32,945 nucleotides of DNA from Desulfobulbus sp. GTDB taxonomy: Bacteria > Desulfobacterota > Desulfobulbia > Desulfobulbales > Desulfobulbaceae. Where the stretch lies: assembly GCA_003604995.1 (NCBI GenBank), contig QZJD01000050.1, forward strand, positions 1-32,945. The letters are read 5' to 3'. Under the pieces are notes generated by a model. It was not told where the DNA came from. It ran no database searches and worked only from the letters and a program-made list of their open reading frames with translations. How positions within the stretch are numbered: position 1 is the first letter of the stretch; each line of letters begins with the position of its first letter. Positions 1 to 5,760 of this stretch are shown here, one piece after another. The position numbers and the translations under genes were made by a program.

Positions 1-29
1 CGGAGGTTCGAATCCTCTCTTCCCGACCA
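1..29 (+). tRNA. tRNA 3' end, probably tRNA-Pro (partial)
   Basis: Only the T arm and the 3' acceptor strand are inside the window. The T stem GGAGG (2-6), T loop TTCGAAT (7-13) and returning CCTCT (14-18) are followed by the acceptor strand, discriminator A26 and an encoded CCA at 27-29. The acceptor strand would pair with a 5' end reading CGGGAAG. The T arm and the initial C-G acceptor pair resemble bacterial tRNA-Pro genes. The anticodon is outside the window, so the amino acid is an inference. Confidence 0.8.
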
Positions 30-56
30 TGTTTTTTTCGTTGGTCCATTTCGATG

Positions 57-82
57 AGCCCCTGTTCCGGGGCTTTTTTTTT
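57..82 (+). terminator. Rho-independent terminator after the tRNA
   Basis: AGCCCC (57-62) and GGGGCT (69-74) form a six-pair stem around a six-base loop, followed directly by eight T residues. It lies 28 nt after the tRNA CCA end and would terminate the tRNA transcript. Confidence 0.85.
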
Positions 83-355
83 GGTGAACCCCGCCATTTT
101 TCAGGTCGTTCGTTTGAGCGGCCGCCTCCTTCTCTCGCTGAACAGGCAACTGCTGGGACATAAGCTTGTCGCCGCCGAGAATTTTTCTTTTGATTCCCAT
201 CAGCTCCATGTTAAGATGATCATGTCGGCTGTAACGTATTGAAATCACAGTGGCGGATGCTCAGGATTGTGACTTTTTTCGAGCGTATCAACCAGCTCCC
301 TTGTTGTCGCCAGGCCCGGACCCGCTCGGTGTATGGCATGAGCCCAGGGTGATCA
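83..355. other. Intergenic stretch without a recognised gene
   Basis: This stretch lies between the tRNA terminator and the phosphatidyltransferase gene. I see no convincing coding frame, RNA motif or strong promoter pair. The only useful signal is AGGGTG at about 347-352, just before the ATG at 356. Confidence 0.5.
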
Positions 356-895
356 ATGACTCTCCTCCGCATGATACCCAACCTGCTCTCCACTTTCCGC
401 TTGCTGCTGGCGCTGGTTTTTCCCTTCTGTCCGCAGTCTGAGTGGATATGGCTGGTTCTGGCCGGTGGTGCCAGTGATGTTCTGGATGGCTGGATCGCAC
501 GGCGCTGGCACCTGGAAAGCTGGCAGGGCAGCCTGCTGGACGCGGTAGCTGACAAGCTCTTTGTTCTGTCCGTTCTGGTCACCTTTGTTCTGTCAGGCAG
601 GTTTTCGCCCTGGTGGGTGCCTGGTCTGATTGTCCGCGACCTGACCGTAGCCTTGATAGCCCTTTATGCATTTTGCCGAAGGGAATGGGAATCCTTTCGC
701 CAAATGAAGGCCAGCATCTCGGGTAAGCTGGCCACGGCCGGCCAGTTCCTCTTTTTTGCTACGGTCGTTCTGGCGCCCGCCTTCATCGACACGATCTTTG
801 CCGTCGCGGTCCTCTTCAGTATCCTGGCCGCCCTGGATTACGGTCGCCGTTTTATCCTGGCTCTGCGGCAACGCGCTGTGGAAAAGTCGATCTAA
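356..895 (+). CDS. CDP-alcohol phosphatidyltransferase family protein
   Basis: A 179-residue integral membrane enzyme expected to transfer a phosphoalcohol from a CDP-linked lipid to an acceptor alcohol in phospholipid synthesis. The family signature is complete: D41, D44, G45, A48, R49, G58, D62 and D66 in the order D-x2-D-G-x2-A-R-x8-G-x3-D-x3-D. These Asp residues bind the metal and CDP. Several hydrophobic membrane segments follow. The start at 356 has an AGGGTG ribosome site. An alternative ATG at 371 would give the family-like MIPNLLS N-terminus. It could be a PgsA-like phosphatidylglycerophosphate synthase, but the acceptor cannot be read from sequence. It stands alone, with a foreign-looking regulatory region downstream. 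Confidence 0.88.
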   Translation: MTLLRMIPNLLSTFRLLLALVFPFCPQSEWIWLVLAGGASDVLDGWIARRWHLESWQGSLLDAVADKLFVLSVLVTFVLSGRFSPWWVPGLIVRDLTVALIALYAFCRREWESFRQMKASISGKLATAGQFLFFATVVLAPAFIDTIFAVAVLFSILAALDYGRRFILALRQRAVEKSI

Positions 896-943
896 GGTCT
901 GAAATAAGATCAGTCCGTCGGGAAGAAAGGCGTCCTCCGCGCG

Positions 944-973
944 TTGACTTTCCTTTTGTCGATTCGCTATACT
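944..973 (+). promoter_or_regulatory. Sigma-70-type promoter
   Basis: TTGACT (944-949) and TATACT (968-973) are separated by 18 nt, a good match to a housekeeping promoter. A transcript from here would begin near 980 and run through the fold-back repeat and the riboswitch into the beta-helix gene. Confidence 0.6.
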
Positions 974-984
974 TATTCATAGAG

Positions 985-1155
985 CCTCTTTCAAAAAGAG
1001 CGTCGTTGTGAGATCGAGAGAAAAATACGCCGGGCAAGGATGAGATGGGAAATCGCCCGGAAGCCTAGCTGCGCTACGCTGAGGACGGTTTCCTATTGAA
1101 GGCGCAGCCCGGGGTATTTTTAGCCGATCGGAATAGATGTTCATTTTGAAAGGGG
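985..1155. repeat. Fold-back (inverted-repeat) element, about 171 bp
   Basis: The ends are complementary: CCTCTTTCAAAA (985-996) pairs with TTTTGAAAGGGG (1144-1155) through 12 positions with one G-U. An inner pair follows: 1021-1035 and 1107-1121 match in 14 of 15 positions (AAAAATACGCCGGGC against GCCCGGGGTATTTTT). A small TAGC-TGC-GCTA hairpin sits in the core. This nested structure looks like a non-autonomous repeat or a highly structured leader. There is no coding capacity. The right terminal repeat also contains TTGAAA (1146-1151), which with CAATAT (1169-1174, 17-nt spacing) could form a weak promoter just before the riboswitch. Confidence 0.65.
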
Positions 1156-1174
1156 TTTCATGTACAGTCAATAT

Positions 1175-1278
1175 CCTGGGTGGGGAAAAGCGAACCGGTC
1201 GGAAGGTCGGCAGGCAAAGCCGCCGATCGAGCCATGGACAGCCTGGTCGCCGAACAGAAGAGAGACTGACCGGTTTTT
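1175..1278 (+). promoter_or_regulatory. GEMM-I cyclic-dinucleotide riboswitch with terminator-like expression platform
   Basis: The region carries the GEMM-I hallmarks in order. GCGAACC (1190-1196) leads into a stem (1195-1200 with 1205-1210) capped by a GNRA tetraloop GGAA (1201-1204). The conserved GGCAAAGCC follows (1213-1221), then a variable arm, then AGCCTGGTCGCCGA (1240-1253), close to the family's AGCCGGGTTGCCGA. Downstream GACCGGTT (1268-1275), running into a short T tract, is perfectly complementary to AACCGGTC (1193-1200) inside the aptamer. Ligand binding could therefore control an alternative, terminator-like pairing. By hand alignment, A1189 occupies the position of Vc2 G20. A there is associated with cGAMP-responsive members. 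It probably controls the beta-helix gene and perhaps the next secreted-protein gene. Confidence 0.72.
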
Positions 1279-1335
1279 GCTGATTTTGTCGGAATGAAGC
1301 CCGCGGCTGCGACAGGCAAGGGGAGGGGATTGCTT

Positions 1336-2568
1336 ATGAAAAGGGAGGTCTGGTTGACCGGAGGGCTGCTCTTCTTCATGATGGGCTTGTCTTCCATCGC
1401 GGGCGGCACCGTCCTGGTCGGCAGCGTCGGCGCCTTGCTGGATGCCGTTGAGAGCGCCAACAACGGCGGGGACAAGACGATCCTCATTGCCGATGGCACC
1501 TATGACCTGAGCGGCGTGGCCCTGTTCATCACCGTTGACGGGGTGACGGTGCGCAGCGCCAGCGGCAACCGCAGCGGCGTTGTTCTGGACAGTCATTATG
1601 TCGAGGCCGGCACCACCGGGATATTCCGCATCGTCTCCTCCTCCGTCACCATCGCCGATCTGACCCTGAAGCGCCCCTATTACCATGCCATCCATATCAG
1701 CCCGGCCGCGGGCAGGAGCACGGAAAATATCCTGATCCAAAACGTCCACATCATCGACCCGGGCGAGCAGGCGATCAAGATCAATCCGGACGACCCCTAT
1801 GCCGCCACCTATACCGTCAACAACAGCACGATCAAAAACTGCCTGATCGAACTGACCGATACGGGCCGGACCCAGCTGACCAGCGACTATCCCTGCTACA
1901 CCGGCGGGATCGACGGTCACTGGGCCGGCAACTGGACGGTGCAGGATAACGTCATCCGGGGCTTCTGGTGCAGCGACGCACTCTCCGAGCACGGCATCCA
2001 TTTCTGGAACAATTCCAGTAATATTGTGGTAGAGCGGAACCGGATCATCGACTGCGACCGGGGCATCGGTTTCGGCCTCGGGGAGCAGGGGAATTCCGGC
2101 GGCATTATCCGCAACAACATGATCTATCACGGGCCGGACCACGGTTACAGCGATGTCGGGATCAGCCTGGAATCAACGCCCGATGCCCAGGTATACAACA
2201 ACACCGTTTTTCACGTGCATGCCTACCCGGCCATCGAATATCGGTTTGCCGCCACCACCGGGGCCTTGATCGCCAACAATCTGACCAACCGGGACATCTG
2301 GCAGCGGGACGGGGCCTCGGGAACGGAGAGCCGTAACCTGACCGCGGCCCAGGCCTCCTGGTTCGTGAACGCCGTGGCCGGCGATCTGCATCTGGCCTCC
2401 GCGGTCAGCGGCGTGATTGACCAGGGAATGGCTCTTACCGGCCTCACCGACGATTTTGATAAGGAGAAGCGACCCCAGGGCCGTGGAATTGAACTCGGCG
2501 CCGATGAAGTACTGTCCGGCGCATTTCCGGGAACCCTTTCCTGGCTCATGCTGTTGCTTGGGAAATAA
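1336..2568 (+). CDS. Exported right-handed parallel beta-helix protein (NosD/pectate-lyase-like)
   Basis: A 410-residue secreted protein. I chose the ATG at 1336 over 1294 because GAGG (1323-1326) lies 9 nt upstream and the resulting N-terminus is a clean Sec signal (charged MKR, hydrophobic core to about residue 20, then small residues). The body has many short strands with turn motifs such as NNSTIKN, NNMIYHG and YNNTVFHV, typical of PbH1 repeats. The ending RPQGRGIELGADE matches the C-terminal cap (RP..G..IGA.E) seen in polysaccharide-active or surface beta-helix proteins. No catalytic assignment is possible. It sits directly behind the GEMM-I riboswitch, which suggests control by a cyclic dinucleotide. 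The last residues (LSWLMLLLGK) are unusually hydrophobic. Confidence 0.82.
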   Translation: MKREVWLTGGLLFFMMGLSSIAGGTVLVGSVGALLDAVESANNGGDKTILIADGTYDLSGVALFITVDGVTVRSASGNRSGVVLDSHYVEAGTTGIFRIVSSSVTIADLTLKRPYYHAIHISPAAGRSTENILIQNVHIIDPGEQAIKINPDDPYAATYTVNNSTIKNCLIELTDTGRTQLTSDYPCYTGGIDGHWAGNWTVQDNVIRGFWCSDALSEHGIHFWNNSSNIVVERNRIIDCDRGIGFGLGEQGNSGGIIRNNMIYHGPDHGYSDVGISLESTPDAQVYNNTVFHVHAYPAIEYRFAATTGALIANNLTNRDIWQRDGASGTESRNLTAAQASWFVNAVAGDLHLASAVSGVIDQGMALTGLTDDFDKEKRPQGRGIELGADEVLSGAFPGTLSWLMLLLGK

Positions 2569-2626
2569 AAGATTTTCCGCGGAGGAAATAAAAGCGCACG
2601 TCCTGACCATGGACAAGGAGGGATCT

Positions 2627-3991
2627 ATGAACTGGTTTGCCGTCGTCGCCGCCGGAATGGCCTGGGGATTGATCACCGCTGCACCATGCCTGGCCGAGAG
2701 CAAGTCATCCGGCCCCGCGCCGGCCGATATCGCCCAGCCCGTGATCCGGGCGACCACCCTGATTCAGCCGGCCGACCTTGTGTATGTGGGTGCGTTCAGG
2801 CTGCCCGATTCCCCGGCCACCCCGGAGAATGTCGGCTGGGAGTGGAGCAACTGGGCGGGGGCGGCGACCTACTACCCCGGGGGCGACCCCGGCGGGTCCG
2901 GTGACGGCTATCCAGGTTCTCTGTTCGGCGTGGGCCACGATCAGACCCAGTACGTATCGGAGATTTCCATCCCGATGCCTCGCAAATCCGCGGCCAAGAA
3001 CGTCAATGAGTTGAACACCGCCGGTGTTCTGCAGGACTTCAGGGACATCAAGGGCGGGTTGTACGGCTACCTGGAGATGGCCCGGGTCGGTCTGGCCTAC
3101 CTGCCGGCCCAGGGCGCGCAGACGAGCGGCAAGCTCTATTTTTCCTGGGCCCAGCATCTGGACGAGATGAACACCGGACCGACCCACGGCTGGTGTGAAC
3201 TCAACCTCGCAAATCCCCAGCCGCAGGGAACCTGGCGGATCGGCGGTTACCGCAACTATGTGACCGCCGACTATCTGTTTGAAATTCCTTCAGCCTGGGC
3301 CGCCGCCTACACCCCAGGCTACCGGCTGGTCACCGGCCGCTACCGCGATGGCGGCCAGGCCGCCCAAGGGCCCGCCCTTTTTACCTTCGGTCCCTGGAAC
3401 CAGGGAAATCCGCCTGCCGCCGGCACGACCCTGACTACGAAGCCCCTGCTCCTCTACAACAGTATCCTGGATGCCGAACAGTATATCCTGTACAACTATA
3501 CCCATGCTGACGAATGGAACGGCGGGGCCTGGCTGACGACGGACAGCAAGTCAGCGGTCATCTTCGTCGGCAACAAGGGGCTTGGCTACTACTGGTACGG
3601 GTGCAGCAATGGATTGGAGTGCGTCAACCCCGAGGATCCGGGCTGTTTTTGCGAAGATCGCGGCTGGTGGGCTGATACGTTCATCGCCCAGATCCTTTTT
3701 TATGATCCCGCCGACCTGGCCAGGGTCGCTCAGGGGAGCCTGGCGCCCAACAGACCCCAGCCTTACGCAACCCTGAATATCGATCCCTACCTTTATCATA
3801 TCACCTCAACCCGGCAGAAATATCATGTGAGCGCGGTGGCCTATGATCGGAGCCGCGGCCTGCTCTTTATTTTCGAGCCGTTTGCCGACGGCGACAAGCC
3901 CATCGTCCATGTCTGGTCTCTTTTGGGAACATCGGCCGGCGCACCAGCCGTCAGTGGGCCGCTACATCTCCTTCTGTCTGGCGAGGAATAA
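2627..3991 (+). CDS. Secreted protein of unknown function
   Basis: A 454-residue protein that I do not recognise. The start is the ATG at 2627, preceded by AAGGAGGGATCT, with a signal peptide MNWFAVVAAGMAWGLITAAP and likely cleavage near CLA-ES. The frame is open further upstream but overlaps the previous gene and lacks a ribosome site. The mature protein is rich in Trp, Tyr and Gly and opens with PADLVYVGAFRLP. It holds a Cys cluster (C326, C332, C340, C342) that could form disulfides or bind a metal. The style (many aromatic-turn-strand segments) suggests a beta-propeller or other all-beta exoprotein, but that is only an impression. It follows the beta-helix gene by 58 nt on the same strand, so the two are probably co-transcribed and share riboswitch control. 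Confidence 0.7.
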   Translation: MNWFAVVAAGMAWGLITAAPCLAESKSSGPAPADIAQPVIRATTLIQPADLVYVGAFRLPDSPATPENVGWEWSNWAGAATYYPGGDPGGSGDGYPGSLFGVGHDQTQYVSEISIPMPRKSAAKNVNELNTAGVLQDFRDIKGGLYGYLEMARVGLAYLPAQGAQTSGKLYFSWAQHLDEMNTGPTHGWCELNLANPQPQGTWRIGGYRNYVTADYLFEIPSAWAAAYTPGYRLVTGRYRDGGQAAQGPALFTFGPWNQGNPPAAGTTLTTKPLLLYNSILDAEQYILYNYTHADEWNGGAWLTTDSKSAVIFVGNKGLGYYWYGCSNGLECVNPEDPGCFCEDRGWWADTFIAQILFYDPADLARVAQGSLAPNRPQPYATLNIDPYLYHITSTRQKYHVSAVAYDRSRGLLFIFEPFADGDKPIVHVWSLLGTSAGAPAVSGPLHLLLSGEE

Positions 3992-4062
3992 CGCAGCGCC
4001 GGAGGAGCCTACTAACCTAACTTCAGGTATACGGGGAGCGAGCCTATCCGCACGACCTGCTG

Positions 4063-4629
4063 TCAGATGATCTGGTTGTTCCTCTCCGTTTCCTCCGGCC
4101 CTTTCCGGTAGCGGCTCAACACGCCGTAAAGCATGTCCGGCAGGTCGTTTTTCTGACGGGAAGAGCGTTGGATCTGTTTCAGGCATTTGTCCAGGGTCAG
4201 GGGTTCGTACAGGAAGATATGCCGGAGGATCAGGGAAATGAGCCGGGTGATGGTGGTTAGGTTGGATATCCGCGATTGCAGCTCATGATTGCGGTCAAAG
4301 GCCGTGGAAGCAAAGACCTCCACCGGGTTGCCGTCCACTTCGCTGACCGAGAGGTACCATTTATTCTGTTCCCGGTCCACGGCGCGGTACCGTTTGCCGT
4401 CAACCACATCGGGCAGTTCGATGGTTTCTCTGGGTTCAGAGCCGCCCGGCTGGGGCAGGATCGGTTCGTCATGATAGAGGCGCCAGGCGTTTTTGATCAC
4501 CTCCGGATGGCTTTTGACGGTGGTCATGACCGTCTTGCAGGATGTGCAGACGGAAATATTGTCCAGATTATGGGTTTTTTTTGTCGCGCCGCATAACTGG
4601 CAGCGGGAATCTTCTCTTTCTTCCGTCAC
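4063..4629 (-). CDS. Zinc-ribbon + TSCPD-domain protein (class II ribonucleotide reductase tail-like)
   Basis: A 188-residue protein with a GTG start at 4629, supported by GGAGG seven nt upstream (minus strand). Residues 10-31 form a zinc ribbon (C10, C13, C28, C31). Residues about 75-175 (GKRYRAVDREQNKWYLSVSE, then PVEVFAST, then TRLISLILRH, then CLKQIQRS) resemble the TSCPD domain found at the C-terminus of adenosylcobalamin-dependent (class II) ribonucleotide reductases. No reductase catalytic barrel is present, so this is a stand-alone tail, reminiscent of the split NrdJb subunit or of TSCPD regulators. A function in nucleotide reduction is inferred. It is convergent with the secreted-protein gene (71-nt gap, no obvious terminator) and divergent from the corrinoid adenosyltransferase gene that makes the cofactor of class II enzymes. 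Confidence 0.7.
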   Translation of the reverse strand: MTEEREDSRCQLCGATKKTHNLDNISVCTSCKTVMTTVKSHPEVIKNAWRLYHDEPILPQPGGSEPRETIELPDVVDGKRYRAVDREQNKWYLSVSEVDGNPVEVFASTAFDRNHELQSRISNLTTITRLISLILRHIFLYEPLTLDKCLKQIQRSSRQKNDLPDMLYGVLSRYRKGPEETERNNQII

Positions 4630-4753
4630 GTTTGCGCCTCCGATTTCCTTTCCTCGTTAAGCTCGTTGCTGCCGCGCCAGGGAAAGGCAACGCGTTTCGT
4701 TCCATGCAGGTGGTTGTAATTCTTGTCCTGACAGGGTACAAGCTGTTGCGAGG

Positions 4754-4783
4754 AACATACCCCGAGCACGGGGGGAAAGTCAA
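4754..4783 (-). promoter_or_regulatory. Sigma-70-type promoter for the TSCPD gene, with a palindrome in the spacer
   Basis: On the minus strand, TTGACT (4783-4778) and TATGTT (4759-4754) are 18 nt apart. The spacer contains the inverted repeat CCCCG-AGCA-CGGGG (4760-4773). Its placement between the -35 and -10 elements fits a repressor operator or a MerR-type activator site. The leader to the GTG start would be about 115 nt. Confidence 0.55.
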
Positions 4784-4844
4784 TGTGATCGGTTCCGGTT
4801 AGCCGGGTTGGCGCAAGCTGATCCCAACAGGGGCGGGAAGGTAT

Positions 4845-5008
4845 GATGGCGTTGCAAAAAGTCCGATCTACTGCGTTGTGGCGGGTTCGGCCAATGCTCG
4901 GCGTACCTTTTGTACGCCAGCGCGTGGCCGACACCACCACGCCTTGTATTTCGAACTTTTGTGCTTAGCCATCGGCTGCGTATTTTTATGTTTCTGCGGG
5001 TTCATCAA
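4845..5008 (+). repeat. Dispersed structured repeat, copy A
   Basis: This segment matches, in opposite orientation, 21912-22101, from GATGGCGT to TCATCAA. It is strongly conserved over the core (from GTCCGATCTACTGCGTTGTG to the GTATTTTTATGTTT end). A long imperfect hairpin forms around GGCGTAC...GTACGCC, with flanking CGGCC/GGCCG and GTGG/CCAC arms. Copy A lacks about 24 nt that copy B has after the hairpin. It ends three bases before the start codon of the corrinoid adenosyltransferase. Short reading frames inside it are products of the repeat, not genes. Confidence 0.9.
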
Positions 5009-5011
5009 GGT

Positions 5012-5551
5012 ATGGACAACAAAAAAATCAGAAAAAAGAGCCTGCTGCTCCTGTTCACCGGCAACGGCAAGGGGAAGACCACCTCGGCCCTCGGCCTTGC
5101 GTTCCGGGCCATGGGACACGGTTTCCCGGTCTGCATGATCCAGTTCATCAAGGGGAGCTGGCGGTACGGGGAGTTGGAGACGGCCAAGCTCTTTCCGACT
5201 CTTTTTGAGCTCCGGGTCATGGGCCGCGGTTTTACCTGGCAATCAGAGGATCTGGACAAGGATGTCGCCGCCGCCCGGGAGGCTTGGGCATTTGCCGAAA
5301 AGACCATCCGGGAGGGGCACTGCCGTCTCCTTATCCTGGACGAGTTGACCTATCTCCTGTCCTACGGGATGCTCGACGAGCAGGCTGTACTCACCGTACT
5401 GGCCTCAAGGCCCGAAAACATGCATATCGTGGTTACCGGCCGGGCGGCGACGCCGGGCCTGATTGCCGCCGCGGATCTGGTGACTGAAATGCTCGATATC
5501 AAGCATCCCTATGCCAAAGGGGTCATGGCCCAGCAGGGAATCGAGTTCTGA
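5012..5551 (+). CDS. cobO: Corrinoid (cob(I)alamin) adenosyltransferase, CobA/BtuR family
   Basis: A 179-residue enzyme that adenosylates cob(I)alamin or cobinamide with ATP to form adenosylcobalamin. The CobA-type P-loop TGNGKGKTTS is at residues 16-25, followed by the family's MIQFIKG, an LILDELTYL strand (Walker B region) and the VVTGR motif near the C-terminus. The length is normal for CobA/BtuR. The ATG at 5012 is the right start because upstream codons belong to the dispersed repeat. The ribosome site AAGG straddles the repeat border (5007-5010). No cobalamin riboswitch is visible upstream. The divergent TSCPD protein suggests B12-dependent ribonucleotide reductase as one user of the product. 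Confidence 0.93.
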   Translation: MDNKKIRKKSLLLLFTGNGKGKTTSALGLAFRAMGHGFPVCMIQFIKGSWRYGELETAKLFPTLFELRVMGRGFTWQSEDLDKDVAAAREAWAFAEKTIREGHCRLLILDELTYLLSYGMLDEQAVLTVLASRPENMHIVVTGRAATPGLIAAADLVTEMLDIKHPYAKGVMAQQGIEF

Positions 5552-5653
5552 TTCGAAAGGTGCCGGTACCCCTGGATTGATATGCTTTAATCTTGCAACT
5601 TTCCAGCCGCTTGGTATTATTTCAAGTTTCGCCGGCCAACGTCGTAACGAAAT

Positions 5654-5710
5654 GAGGCGCTGTGGGAATCACTGAAAAAGTGATTCGGCCTCGCTATTTT
5701 TTTTGTTTTT
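5654..5710 (+). terminator. Rho-independent terminator
   Basis: AATCACT (5667-5673) and AGTGATT (5679-5685) form a perfect seven-pair stem around GAAAA. GAGGC (5654-5658) and GCCTC (5688-5692) extend the stem through an internal loop, and a long T-rich tract follows to about 5710. It closes the adenosyltransferase transcript about 50 nt before ileS. I saw no T-box elements that would make it an ileS attenuator. Confidence 0.8.
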
Positions 5711-5760
5711 AAGGGTAAACCAGCAATCAATTATCAGTGGAGTGTTCCGGAGAGCGAGTC

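Noticed and set aside
1168-2142. Long minus-strand frame opposite the beta-helix gene
   Set aside because: Composition is typical of an antisense shadow of a GC-rich gene (Ala/Gly/Asp/Val-rich, no motifs). The plus-strand gene has a signal peptide and a family pattern.
4801-5011. Cobalamin riboswitch before the corrinoid adenosyltransferase
   Set aside because: No B12-box-like sequence is visible. The space is filled by the dispersed repeat.
4878-5138. Reading frame starting MAGSANARRTFCTP at the adenosyltransferase leader
   Set aside because: It is encoded by the dispersed repeat. Copy B gives the same kind of frame, and it runs out of frame into cobO.
5654-5760. T-box or attenuator controlling ileS
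   Set aside because: A terminator hairpin is present, but I found no T-box core sequence or specifier stem in the short leader. It fits better as the terminator of cobO.
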